DNA of 64,000 bases from Pleurodeles waltl (Eukaryota; Chordata; Amphibia; Caudata; Salamandridae). A model generated the notes under the pieces. It ran no database searches and had not been told where the DNA came from. It saw only the letters and a program-made list of their open reading frames with translations. Shown here in pieces: positions 10,346-21,378 of this stretch (positions are counted from its first letter, which is position 1; every line of letters begins with the position of its first letter). Where the stretch lies: assembly GCF_031143425.1 (NCBI RefSeq), contig NC_090437.1, positions 1,178,346,863 through 1,178,410,862 on the forward strand. Direction: 5' to 3'. The translations under genes were made by a program, and so were the position numbers.

Positions 10346-10829
10346 TATATGTCCTACCTTAACCATACACTGCACTCTGCCCTTGGGGCTACCTAGGGCC
10401 TACCTTAGGGGTGCTTTACATGTAAGAAAAGGGAAGGTTTAGGCCTGGCTAGTGGGTACACTTGCCAAGTCGAATTTACAGTTAAAACTGCACACACAGA
10501 CACTGTAATGGCAGGTCTGAGACATGATTACAGAGCTACTTATGTGGGTGGCACAACCAGTGCTGCAGGCCCACTAGAAGCATTTGATTTACAGGCCCGG
10601 CACCTTCAGTGCACTTTACTAGGCACTCACTAGAAAATCAAATATGCCAATTATGGATAAGCCAATCATATACACATTTTGTAAAGGAGCACTTCCACTT
10701 TAGCACTGGTTAGCAGTGGTAAAGTGCCCAGAGTAACAAAAACAGCAAAATCAGAGTCCAACACACAACAACCTGGGGAACAGTGGCAAAAAGTTGAGGG
10801 AGACCACGCAAAGGATGAAAAGTCCAACA
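10346..10829 (-). repeat. GyA 3' LTR, right segment, with adjacent polypurine tract
   Basis: It resumes the LTR exactly where the left segment stops and aligns with about 23010-23504, ending GTCCAACA. Bases 10830-10848 read CGTGTCCCCCCCAGCTGAA, whose complement is a G-rich polypurine tract placed as expected just upstream of a minus-strand 3' LTR. Confidence 0.83.
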
Positions 10830-13342
10830 CGTGTCCCCCCCAGCTGAAAGTGGGGAGCAACTACCCAACCTCATGGGGGAGTTCTCATCACTAAGGCGGA
10901 AGAACCTGGACAGACCATCAGCATTGGTGTGCTCTGTACCAGGACGGTGTTCCACCGTAAAGTCCATCCCCTGTAGGTAAATGGACCACCTCAACAGTTT
11001 TGGATTCTCACCCCTCATCTGCATTAACCATCTGAAGGGCCTGTGGTCGGTCTGAACTCGGACGTGAGTCCCAAACAAGTAGGGTCTTAGCTTCTTCAGC
11101 GCCCAGACCACAGCAAACGCTTTGTGTTCTATGGCACTCCACCTACGTTCCCTGGGTATTAACCTCCTGATAATGAAGGCTATGGCTTGATTTAGGCCCT
11201 CTTCATTAGGCTGTGAGAGTAATGCTCCAATACCATTCTCTGACACGTCTGTTTGCACAACAAACTCCTAGGAGTAGTCAGGTGCCTTCAGCACAGGTGC
11301 TGTGCACATGGCAGCCTTCAGGGCATCAAAAGCGTTCTGGCAAGCCTCTCTCCAGATCACTTTCCTGGATTGCTTCTTAGAAGTCAACTCAGTTAAGTGG
11401 GTAACAATGGTACCATATCCCTTAACAAACCTCCTGTAGTATCCTGTGAGACCTAAAAAGGCTCTCACTTCAGTCTGGGTCTTGCGAGGCTCCCAAGCCA
11501 GAATGGTATCAATCTTAGGCTGTAGGGGCGCCACCTGGCCACTCCCCACCTTGTGTCCTAAGTACACCACAGAACCCTGCCCTATTTGGCATTTGCTCAC
11601 CTTAATAGTGAGGCCTGCCTTCTGCAGGGCCTCTAACATTCTCCAGAGGTGTTGCAGGTGTTCCTCCCATGTGGAACTAAACACAGCAGTGTCATCCAGG
11701 TAGGCAGCACTGAACTCATCCAGTCCTGCCAACACCTGGTTGACCAACCTCTGAAAGGTGGCAGGGGCATTCTTCATCCCAAATGGCATCACTTTAAAAT
11801 GAAAGTGCCCATCTGTGGTAGAAAATGCTGACCTCTCCTTGACCCCCTCAGTTAAGGCAATCTGCCAGTACCCAGATGTTAAGTCAAACATACTGAGGTG
11901 CTTGGCAGCCCCTAACCGGTCAATGAGCTAATCAGCTCGGGGGATGGGGTGTGCGTCAGTCTTGCTGACCGCATTGAGTTCCAGGTAGTCCACACAGAAC
12001 CTGAGTTCTGGAGTGGCACCAGGTGCAGCAGCCTTTGGTACCAATACCACTGCGCTGGCCCAAGGACTGCTGGAGTGCTCAATAACCCCTAGGGCAAGCA
12101 TTTTGGATACCTCATCCTTAATGCATGCCCTGACCCTGTCAGTCACCCTGTAAACCTTCTGTTTAATGGGTGTACTGTCCCCAGTGTCCACATCATGTGT
12201 GCACAAGTGTGTGACTCCTGGGATCAGGGAAAACAGTGAGGAAAACTGTCCCAACACGTGGCGACAGTCAGCTTGCTGCTCCTCATTCAGGGAGGGGGAG
12301 AGGATCACTCCCTCCACTGACCCATCTTTTTCTCCTGCAGACAGGAGGTCAGGAAGAGGCTCACTCTCCTCCTCTACCCCATCATCTGTCGCAAGGAGCA
12401 TGGACAGTTCAGTCCGCTCGAAGTGAGGTTTGAGGCGGTTGACATGCAGGACCCTTAAAGGGTTCCTTGGAGACCGCAGGTCCACCAGGTAGGTGACTTC
12501 ACTCTTGCACTCCACCACCTCAAATGGCCCAGTCCACTTATCCTGGAGTGCCCTAGGCTCCACTGGTGCCATCACCCACAATTTTTGTCCAGGTTGAAAC
12601 TCGACCAGAGTGGTATTCTGGTCATAGCAGCGTTTCATGTCCTCCTGGCTTGCTTCCAGGTTCTCCTCAGCGAGATTCCTGAAGCTGGTAGTCTGGTTTC
12701 TCAGAGCCAGCATGTAACTGAATACATTCTGGGGGGGGTCTCCAAAGCTTCCTAAACCAGACTCAAAGGTCCCCTCACAGGGTGACCATAGATCAGCTCA
12801 AAGGGACTAAAGCCAAGTCCCGTTTAAGGCACCTCCCTGTAGGCGAACAGAAGGCATGGCAAGAGGACATCCCACTTCTTTTTCAAGGGCTCTGACAGGC
12901 CCATGATCATGCCTTTCAAGGTGCGGTTGAATCTCTCAACCAGACCATTACGTTGGGGGTGGTAAGGGTTGGTGAACTTGTAGGTTACCCCACGCTCCTT
13001 CCACAGAGAATCCATATGCGTGTATTTGAAGTTGGTACCCCTATCAGATACCACTTCCTTGGGGAACCCCATGTGGGTAAAAACCCCCATCAAAGCACGA
13101 CCCACCACAGGGGAAGTGATTGATCTCAAAGGAATGGCTTCTGGGTACCGGGTGGCATGGTCCACCAAGACCAGGATAAACCTGTTGCCCATGGCTGTCT
13201 TGGGATCCAGAGACCCCACAATGTCAATGCCTACCCTCACAAAAGGGAGTATTGACAACAGGCAAAGGCTGGAGGGGAGCCTTACAATTCCTCCCACTCT
13301 TGCCACTTGCCTGACAAGCCTGACAAGACCTGCAATGTGCAT
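10830..13342 (-). pseudogene. GyA pol, downstream part: integrase core, reverse transcriptase, RNase H
   Basis: Minus strand. The integrase catalytic core is 13342-12824: GIDIVGSLD (first Asp), VVSDRG (second Asp) and GLVERFNRTLKG (Glu). A stop (12824-12826), a further stop and a frame change lie between 12824 and 12713. The 12713-11928 part holds the integrase C-terminal/linker region and RT fingers (RFCVDYLELNAV). It is followed in the same frame by TAG 11928-11930, then the palm 11891-11268 with MPFGMKNAPATFQ and AYLDD, then TAG 11268-11270, then RNase H 11258 onward (VQTDVS ... HKAFAVVWALKKLRPYL ... VQTDHRPF ... NADGLSR). RT after integrase is the Gmr1-like order. The frame runs through the polypurine tract into the LTR. 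Confidence 0.88.
11880..11950 (-). other. In-frame TAG in GyA reverse transcriptase
   Basis: The minus-strand frame is continuous from 12713 to 11268 except for TAG at 11928-11930, inside the conserved 'PIPRADELID' block where GyB reads Glu (GAG). One base change (GAG to TAG) explains it. Confidence 0.8.
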
Positions 13343-14038
13343 CTGAGTGCCTGCGCATTAGGGGCCAGTAAAAGTGGGTTACATGCCTCTCAAACGTCTT
13401 GCCCTGCCCCAAATGTCCAGCTAAAGGCACATCATGTGCCAACCCCAGTATATATGCCCTGAAGCACTGGGGTAACACCAGCAAACGGGCTGACCCAGGC
13501 TCAGGAACCTTAGGCTCGCTATACAGGAGGTCATCCTCCCAATAAATCAGGTGTGATCCTGGCTCCTTGCCAGACGCCTGGTCTACAGCCTGCTGCCGCA
13601 AACCCTCCAAAGTAGGGCATGTCTTCTGTGCTGCACAGAATGCTTCCCTGGTGGGTCCCCCTTCCTGCTGCCACTGCGACAGCTCAGGGACCTCCCCCAG
13701 TTCAGCCACCTGTTCCCCTGTAGGCTCCAGGGTGTCACCCTCAGGCTCTGCCTCCTCCCGGACCGCAGGAACTTCTGGGGCCAGTTTCCGGCGCCCCCTG
13801 ACCTTCCTCTTCTTGGCGGTCCCCTGCGCCACTGTTTCGGGTTTCAGGGGCCCTTGATTACCTTGACGGGCTGCCATTGACCGGGTGGATATGCATACCC
13901 ATCCAGGCAGACCCAACATCTCCAAGTGAGACCTGTGTTCCACCTCCTTCCAAGGGGAATCCTCCAGGTCATTGCCTAGCAAATAATCAATAGGCATGGT
14001 TGGACTCACAGCTACATTCAAGGAACCTGAGACCCCCC
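13224..14038 (-). pseudogene. GyA pol, upstream part: end of protease and integrase zinc-binding domain
   Basis: This is the continuation of GyA left of the GyC insertion. It includes the conserved PIDYLLGNDLE block C-terminal to protease, a Glu/Pro-rich linker, a helix EAFCAAQKTCPTLEGLRQQAV and the HHCC zinc domain of integrase (HLGQGKTFERHVTHFYWP ... CRSCQACQ, about 13450-13320). The frame ends at 13224; an extra T in CCCTTTTGTG near 13247 separates it from the integrase core. Sequence with the same frame right of 14038 belongs to the GyC LTR and is not part of the gene. Confidence 0.85.
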
Positions 14039-14217
14039 TGTTGGAATGTGGAATGTGGTGACATGTTGGTTGCCTAGAGATGTGGGGAAGAGGCTGGAAT
14101 GTTGAGAGCTGCTTGCAGGCAGTTGGGATCAAGGACCTGTCAGGGTTGGTTGTTATCCTGTAGCTGGAATAAAAGATACTGTATTTAATTGGAAAACGAC
14201 GTTGGAGTATCTTTTCA
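14039..14217 (+). repeat. GyC 5' LTR (179 bp)
   Basis: TG...CA ends. It contains a polyadenylation signal AATAAA at 14168-14173. The following TGACAACAAGGATGGGATC is the candidate primer-binding region; the tRNA was not identified. Confidence 0.92.
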
Positions 14218-15208
14218 GTGACAACAAGGATGGGATCCCTGCCATAACCGTGAAGAACTGTGTGAAAACTGTGAACCAACCCTGGCAGTGTGGCTAAAGA
14301 AGTGTGGTAATGACGGAGAGGATCAGATATCTCAACTTGACCAATTTGTCTCATTTCATTGGGGCCAACGCGAGCTGTGAAAGAAGAAAGTAAAAAGGAA
14401 ACGACGTTCACCAGATCCTGTGCTGAGAAGCTGAGGGGTCGGAGATGTGGATCAGCCCGTTTTGAATTCATGCAAAGGCTCAGTGTATGCACAGCGGTGC
14501 GTGTAGATAGACTATTGTTAAAGCTGCTTTCGGGACCCGACTGATGCTGCCCATGTGCAGACCCGCCTTGGGACCCGTCTTTGGCTACTTCCGACGACCG
14601 TTGGAGAAGTCACGCTCCTGCATTTGTGTCTGTTAGGCAGCGTGCAAGCGCGCGGATATAATTATATTCTTTGCGTGCGCTAACATTGCCATGTAATCGT
14701 GCAGCACCAAACGTCTCCCAGGTAACGGACGCACGAGACTGGGAGTGATTTATGGAGTGGCCTCGTGCGTCAGCGTGCACGTGTAAGGAAGTGCGTGTGT
14801 GAAGCGTCTCCTAGGAAACAGAGACGCGATACCGGAAGTGCTTTAAGGAATGATTTCCTGTGTCAACGCGCACACATAAGGAAGTGCGTGTGTGAAGAGG
14901 AGATAGAAATAACAATTCCCAGGAAGAAAAACCGCCGTGGTATGGAGTTTTGAACAGAAAAAAGGTTCGGAAGTGACAAGTGAGTGACTTTGGACATTGT
15001 GTATTTTGGACAGCGAAATTGTTGATAAGAAAGTTGGAAAAGGTAAATTTTAAAAAGGGAGTCAGAGAAAATGAACTTTACAACGTGAACAAAGTTTTTA
15101 TTAATACAACAAAACTATTATTTTTGAAAATTGTGTGCATTTGAAAGTAAAGGTATAACAGAGGAGAAGAAAAAGGAACGCGAGTGAAGTGTAAATCATC
15201 TGAGAAAT
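14218..15208 (+). other. GyC 5' untranslated region
   Basis: It contains no supported gene. It includes two diverged direct copies of a ~95 bp segment around 14770-14800 and 14860-14900 sharing GGAAGTGCGTGTGTGAAG. Several ATG codons precede the gag start at 15209. Confidence 0.6.
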
Positions 15209-18200
15209 ATGCAGTCAATACTACCACCTCCAGTATTTTTGAACATGCCAGGTGAACCATGTATGCCGTGGGAGGATTGGCGTGAGGCATTCGAAACATA
15301 CCTAGAAGCTTTAGGTGGAGCCATTTTTACGGCTAAAAGGAAATTGGCCTTACTCAAACACAGTTTGGGTGTTGAAGGGAGGAAAGTATTGAAAGCTTTA
15401 CCTAATGTCGAGGAGTTGGAGGTTAATAGGGAAGGTTCGGACGATGAAGATGAGAACAACGATATATATGGAAGAACTGTGACAGCTTTGGAAGAACATT
15501 ACTGTAGGAAGTTTAGTATTGTTGTGGAACGACATAAGTTCTTTACGAGAACTCAATCGTCTAACGAATCGGTTGATCAGTATGTGTGTGCATTACGAAC
15601 GTTAGCTAACACTTGTAAATTTAAAGACTTACACGAGGAAATAATAAGGGATCAGCTAATATGCCATACTAAGGACAGGAAAATACAAGAAAAATTATTA
15701 TCACTTAGGGACCCATCGTTGGATGAAGCGTTGTCAGCAGCAAGGCGTATAGAAGCAACATCCAAGTATATCAAGGAGTTAGAAAAAAAAAATGATGTGG
15801 ATGAGAGTGGTATGAGTGTCCAGAAGGTAGACAAGATCAAGTGTGAAAGTGAGGGTGCGAGGGCTGGAAAGAAAAAATGTTACAGGTGTGGCAGTGTAAA
15901 ACATTTAGCGTTTTCGATGAGTTGTCCAGCCAGGAACAGTAAGTGTTTCAAATGTAATAAAATAGGACATTTTTCTAAAGTTTGTAACCAGAAGAAAATG
16001 GGGGATAAGAAAAATGTAAACTGTTTGTATGAGGAGAATTCCTTGGAAGTTTGCGAAAGCGGTGAACAAGTTGAGGTATTGATGCTGCAAACTATTGTTT
16101 CGGAGTGTACGTCTGATTATAGTAATGTGTGGATGTTAGGAAATGATGATTACAGACCACCAAGATGTGTGGTGGAATTGAATGGAATACCAGTTGGTAT
16201 ATGGGCGGATTCATGTTCCCCGCATACACTGATTGATAAAGAGACATGGACGAAAGCGGGTGAGATGAAATTATCTAAATCTAAAGTGAACCTGATGGGT
16301 TATGGGGGAAACAAAATACCCGTATTAGGTTATTTCCGTGGGAAGATTGAGTTCAATCAGAAAAAGATCTATAGTGACATTTTTGTGGTGGAGAGTGGAT
16401 AATGTTTATTAGGTTGGAGTGAACAGAGAACCTTAGGAGTGATATTGGACCCAAATACAGAAGAACAAGTGTTGACGGTGGAGGGGGAAGACGAGAAGTC
16501 AATTAGGTGGAAGTTAGAATTTCCAAAATTATTTGGCAAGAAACTGGGGTGTTTGAAGGGATTCCAACATAGAATCATAGTGAAGGAAGGAGTTGTACCT
16601 AAGGTGCACAAAGTAAGGAGCGTTCCAGTAGTATTAAAGGAAGCTTTGAAAAGTGAGTTGAAAAGATTGTTGGAAATGGGTGTGATAGAGGAAGTGGAGT
16701 CCTCGGAATGGCTCAGTCCAGTAGTTTTGGCACGCAAACCTAATGGAAAAATCCGTATGTGCGTGGACTTGAGGGATCTAAATGAAAGTATCTGGGTAGA
16801 TAGGCACCCGATACCAAACATAAATGAGCTTCTGGCTGGCATTCAGGGCGGTGAAGTTTTTTCTACCCTTGATTTGTCAAATGCGTACCACCAAATTATG
16901 CTACATCCTGATTCAAAACATTTGACATCGTTTATAACACCGGAAGGGGCATTCAGATATATACGCATGCCTTTTGGATTGGCATCGGCTTCGGCAGTGT
17001 TCCAGAGAGTCATGCAAAGTTTATTGGGTGGAATTGGAAATGTAAGATTCTTCCAAGATGATGTATTGGTATGGGCAAAAGATATAGTGTAGCATAATGT
17101 GATATTGAGGAAGGTATGTTCCATATTAGAGAAGGCAGGACTAACAGTGGAAATGAAGAAGTGCAAGTTCGAATGTAAAAGTGTCGAATATTTGGGTCAC
17201 ACAATATCGGGAAATGGTATAAAGCCAAAAATGAACTTATTGGAAGCAATTGATAAAGCACCGATTCCTTCAAATAAAGACCAACCAAGGTCTTTCTTAG
17301 GTTTAGCGGAATATTATGCAAAATTTGTGAAATTTTTTGCTGATGTTGCCCAACCATTGCATTTTTTAATGAAAAAAAATCAGAAATTTGAATGGTCTGA
17401 GGAATGTCAACAAGCATATTCTTCCTTAAAGAAATGTATTATCAATGCAGTGGAACTAAAACCTTTTGTAGCAGAACATCATACCATTCTGTCTACGGAT
17501 GCAAGTATGCATGGCCTTGGAGCAGTGTTGATGCAATCACATAGAGGGAAAGAACATGTAATAGCATTTGCTTCAAGAACTTTGAAAGGTGTGGAGGAAA
17601 CGTACTCCACTATCGAGAAAGAGGCTCTTGCCTGTTGGTGGGGTGTTAAATATTTTAAGAACTATGTGTGGGGGAGGAAATTTGAGTTAAGAACAGACCA
17701 TAAACCGTTAATCGAGGTATTTACGACAAAGGGTGCATATCGTGCATCTTCCAGAGTGGCAAGATGGATATACAGTTTGCAAGAATATAATTTTGTGATG
17801 AGATATGTACCGGGGGTGAAGAATGTGAACGCGGATTGCCTATCTAGATTGCCAATTGAGAATCATTTAGATGAGGAGGAAGAAGAATGGTTGGTTGCAA
17901 GTGTCCAAGATGTAGGGACTGATGCTATTAGTGAGGAACTGTGGCGCGAGTCAATGAATGAAGATGGGGAGTTACAAGTGCTGAAGGAGAATTTGGGAAT
18001 GCAATGGTCTGAATTGGGAGATCATGCAAATCAGGTGGCGAATTTCAAAAGTGTATGGTCAGAATAATCAATTCAAGATGGGTTATTGAGAGGTGGTGAT
18101 AGGTTGATTGTTCCATACAAATTGAGAGGAAGGTTATTAGAAGTATTACATGAGGGTCATGGTGGCATGTCAGGAATGAAAAGGAAGGCAAGGGAAGATT

Positions 18201-19210
18201 TTTGGTGGCCGGGAATGGACCGAGATCTGGAGAGGTTTGTAAGAAACTGTGTAGATTGTGCATGCAGCGATAAATCCCATGTGGGAGGGGGGACACCAGT
18301 TATTCCATTTCCATTTCCGGTCAAACCTTGGCAGAAACTAGGTATGGATATATGTGGTCCTTTTTCGTTAGACACTAATGAGAGGGTTTTTGTTGTAGTA
18401 ATGATAGATTATCATTCTAAGTGGCCTGAAGTGAGTGTAGTGAAGGATGTAAAGTCGAGTGCAGTAATAGAGTTTTGTGAAGAGGTGTGGAGGAGAGAGG
18501 GATATCCAGAGGCGGTCGTGACGGACAATGGTCCCCAATTTACGTCTGGGGAGTTTGTTCACTATGTGGAAAAGTGTGGAGTAAAGCACATTAGAACGGC
18601 TATTGCCCATCCCAGGGAAAATGGACTGGTGGAAAGTTTCAATAGAGTGTTGAGTGAAAATATACAATTGTCAGTGCAAAATGGTCTGAACTGGAAAAAA
18701 GAAATAAAGAGTCTTTTGTGGAATTATCGCACTACCCCGCATTCTCTCACATTGGAGACCCCACTTGTACTGTTGAAAGGTAGAAAGCCGTGTACCAAGG
18801 CTGTGCCAGGGTGGATGGGTAGAGCAGGAAGGGGCAAGGTGAATGAGGAGGAAGTCTTGAGGCGTGTGAGAGAGGGGCAGGAAGTTTATGATGGAAGGAA
18901 CAGGGAGAATTGGAAAAGGGGAAAATTGGAAATCGGTGATTGGGTAAGAACTAGGGTGTGGGACAAAAGGAAAAAGGGTGCGTCTAAGTGGTCGATTCCA
19001 AAGCAGGTAGTGAAGGTGTATGAGTATAGCGTGGAGTTGGAGGATGGTAAGAGGTGGAATGAGAGCAAAGTGTCGAAATGTAATGAAGCAGAGTTGCGAA
19101 AGTGGAGGAGTATGAGGGTTGATGATAAGTGGAGTGAGGTGAGCAAGGAGGAGTGTAAGGAAAGGAGAGTAGTGAAGAGACCTGTGTATTTAAAGGATTA
19201 CATGACATGA
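15209..19210 (+). pseudogene. GyC gag-pol polyprotein, single frame with three in-frame stops
   Basis: The frame is open from ATG 15209 to the stop at 19208-19210 (1333 residues), with no frameshift and only three internal stops: TAA 16400-16402, TAG 17090-17092 and TAA 18065-18067. Domains in order: Gag (residues ~1-280) with two zinc knuckles near residues 225-255, the second canonical CX2CX4HX4C; protease at about 16195-16240, where the active site reads ADSCSP instead of the usual D-S/T-G; RT with CVDLRDLN, MPFGLASASAVFQ and FQDD (17055 region); RNase H (LSTDASMHG, STIEKEALACWW); integrase with HHCC finger (about 18150-18270), MDICGPF, VVTDNGPQF and GLVESFNRV. The rest of each domain looks complete. 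The Gly-to-Cys change in the protease would by itself be expected to abolish maturation. Confidence 0.9.
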
Positions 19211-19349
19211 GATTTTTTTTTTTTTGTGATGTTAGTTTTGTATTTATTATATCTGCATGTTAAATATTTAGTGTAGGGTAATTGTTAATGTATAAGATTA
19301 GACTTTATATATGTTGAGTTATATTTTTTTTAGGTAAAGGGGGGAGATG

Positions 19350-19528
19350 TGTTGGAATGTGGAATGTGGTGACATGTTGGTTGCCTAGAGATGTGGGGAA
19401 GAGACTGGAATGTTGAGAGCTGCTTGCAGGCAGTTGGGATCAAGGACCTGTCAGGGTTGGTTGTTATCCTGTAGCTGGAATAAAAGATACTGTATTTAAT
19501 CGGAAAACAACGTTGGAGTATCTTTTCA
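19350..19528 (+). repeat. GyC 3' LTR (179 bp)
   Basis: It is the same length as the 5' LTR, with three transitions (G/A, T/C, G/A). AATAAA is at 19479-19484. It is preceded by polypurine tract AAAGGGGGGAGA (about 19336-19347). Confidence 0.92.
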
Positions 19529-19540
19529 CCCCCCCCCCCC

Positions 19541-21082
19541 TCATTCAAAGGGAACCTGCGCCACTCTGCACAGGCGCTCTGAGTTGTCCACTGCAACTAC
19601 TTGGTGAAGTGCCCGGGGATCAATCTGCTCTTCAGACACCAGCTGACTCCTCACTGTAGTCACACTGGCTCCTGTGTCTCTCAGAGCCTCCACCCTCTGT
19701 CCATTAATGGTCACCCACTGCCTGTACTTCTTAGTGTCTTCAGGCACTAGGGTTCTCTAGACCATCTCACTGTCCCCTAGTGAGACAAGGGCCATCTCAG
19801 CTGGTTCCCACCCACCTGAAACCAACTCCTCCCCAAGCACTACACTGGCCAAACCCTGGGACGTCGTACCAGTGGGTGCTGGTGTACCTTTGAGGCATTT
19901 TGGGTCCCCTCTCACATGTCCCACCTGGTCACATGCATAGCACTTACGTGGGGGACAACCCACCACTGGCTTCCCTTTGTAGAACCATGGCTTCTTTTTC
20001 TCTGGGGAGTTGGGAATTATTACCCTGGGAATCAATTTGGGGCCCTTAGAGAACTCCCTCTGTTTACCCTTACCCCTTTTCTTCTGAGAGGGACCCTGCC
20101 CACCCATGACGTGGTCTCCCCAATACCTCTCTGGACCCTGGTGCTCTCCCAGTGGTCTGCTTCCTGCGCAAGCTTCCTGGCGTCAGTCAGCTTGCTATCA
20201 ATCAGGTGCTGGCGCAGCTCTGGAAAACATAAACTGTACAAGTGCTCCCAAGCAATCAGGTTGTAAAGCCCCTCATACATAGTTACCTTACTGCCCTTCA
20301 CCCAACCATCCAGTGACCTGCAATAAGAACCAACACATTCCAACCATGTTTGGGATTCCTTCTTCTTGTAGGATCTAAACTTATCCTTGTACTGCTCAGG
20401 GATAAGACCATACCTTGTAAGCAAGGCATCCTTCATGATAGAGTAGGTGAGATTCTGAGCATCCCCTAAGGCTGTCAGTGTATCCCTCCCCTCAACCTCA
20501 AAGTGCTTCCACAGACCCGCCCCCCCAATTAGCTTCAGGGGCCAGATTCATATGGAGAGCAGACTCATACCCCTTAAACCACAAGTATATGTCATCCTCC
20601 CTTTTATAATCCTGCACAAGATCTTCAGGAATGTGCACCCTCCTTTCAGGCTGCACTGTGATGTGGTTGCCACCATCCCTACTAGACTGGCTCCTCTGAT
20701 CCAGCTCTCTCAAGCTACGCTCATGAGCCAACAAAATCTTTTTCTCTTCTAGTGCCATCCTCATTTTCTCCAACTCCCTCCGGTGCTCCCTCTCTGCCTG
20801 TCTGTCCTGCAATTCTTCAGGGGTCAGACCCTTAGATGAGACACTGCTACCTGCCCTGGGGACCCTCTCCCTGGACATAACAGGCCCATCCACAATACCA
20901 TTGTGTATGGATTGCACTTCCTCCTCCTCATCTTCCTCATCCTCTGTGTGCCCTCCAGTGCTCTTGGCTGTCACCCAGGCCCTCAGCGCCTTTTGCAGCT
21001 CCTCCTTCTTGGATGAGCTCTTAATGGGACAGTTAAAGCTTTTACAGAACTCTTTTAACTGGGCCTTGGTATAGCTATCCAT
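19541..21082 (-). pseudogene. GyA gag and protease start (SCAN-like capsid, zinc knuckle)
   Basis: Minus strand from ATG 21082. Residues ~1-40 resemble a SAP-type helix-turn-helix (TKAQLKEFCKSF). They are followed by an acidic stretch and a long Arg/Glu-rich coiled coil (REHRRELEKMRMALEEKK). A frame change in the G-run near 20524 leads into a capsid segment (20436-20140 region) with the pattern seen in SCAN domains: LLTRYGLIPEQYKDKFRSY, WLECVGSYCRSLDGW and AWEHLYSLCFPELRQHLIDS. SCAN domains are known to derive from Gmr1-like Gag. Another frame change near 20110 precedes the zinc knuckle (CYACDQVGH then a Cys six residues on; about 19950), a TAG at 19757-19759 and the protease motif EALRDTGASVTTV (about 19690-19655). 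GyC is inserted after 19541. Confidence 0.85.
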
Positions 21083-21378
21083 TTCTCCAGGTCAAAAGCA
21101 GCTCCAACTGATGCATCTCCAGATTGAGACATGATGAAAAGTCAACAAAAGTGCAAAGTTCCAAAAAGCAGAAAAGTTCCCAAATGAAGTTCAGAAGTCA
21201 ATCAAAGATTACCACAAAAATGGGTGTAGGAAAAAATCCAAGCAAAAGAGAAAAATCATAGATCAACAAACAAGTAGTATGTGGTCACGTAGTGGTCTGC
21301 ACTCAAAATAGTAGCATACACTTAATCACTGTATGTCAAGTACAAGTACAAGTACAAATCCCAACTGCTGATCACCAA
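21083..21378 (-). other. GyA 5' leader between LTR and gag
   Basis: A-rich on the plus strand. It contains a short repeat AAGTACAAGTACAAGTACAA (about 21339-21357) and the candidate primer-binding site next to the LTR. No gene was seen. Confidence 0.6.

Larger units (their letters stand above)
14039..19528 (+). mobile_element. GyC: Ty3/gypsy LTR retrotransposon (5490 bp), nested in GyA protease region
   Basis: Two 179-bp LTRs (14039-14217 and 19350-19528) begin TGTTGGAATG and end ATCTTTTCA. They differ at three positions, all transitions. A polypurine tract AAAGGGGGGAGA lies just before the right LTR. The flanks are C-tracts (14033-14038 and 19529-19540), compatible with a 5-bp CCCCC duplication but not provable in a homopolymer. 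One gag-pol frame (15209-19210) has gag with two zinc knuckles, protease, RT, RNase H and integrase, the usual gypsy order. Gag and LTR size resemble vertebrate Mag-like elements, but the clade is an inference. Confidence 0.92.

Noticed and set aside
18886..19210. Chromodomain at the end of GyC integrase
   Set aside because: The C-terminal residues are basic and low complexity; I could not identify the chromodomain aromatic cage pattern.
10830..21082. Endogenous retrovirus with env
   Set aside because: No envelope-like frame (signal peptide, transmembrane segment) lies between RNase H and the LTR in GyA, GyB or GyC; the pol frame runs directly into the polypurine tract.
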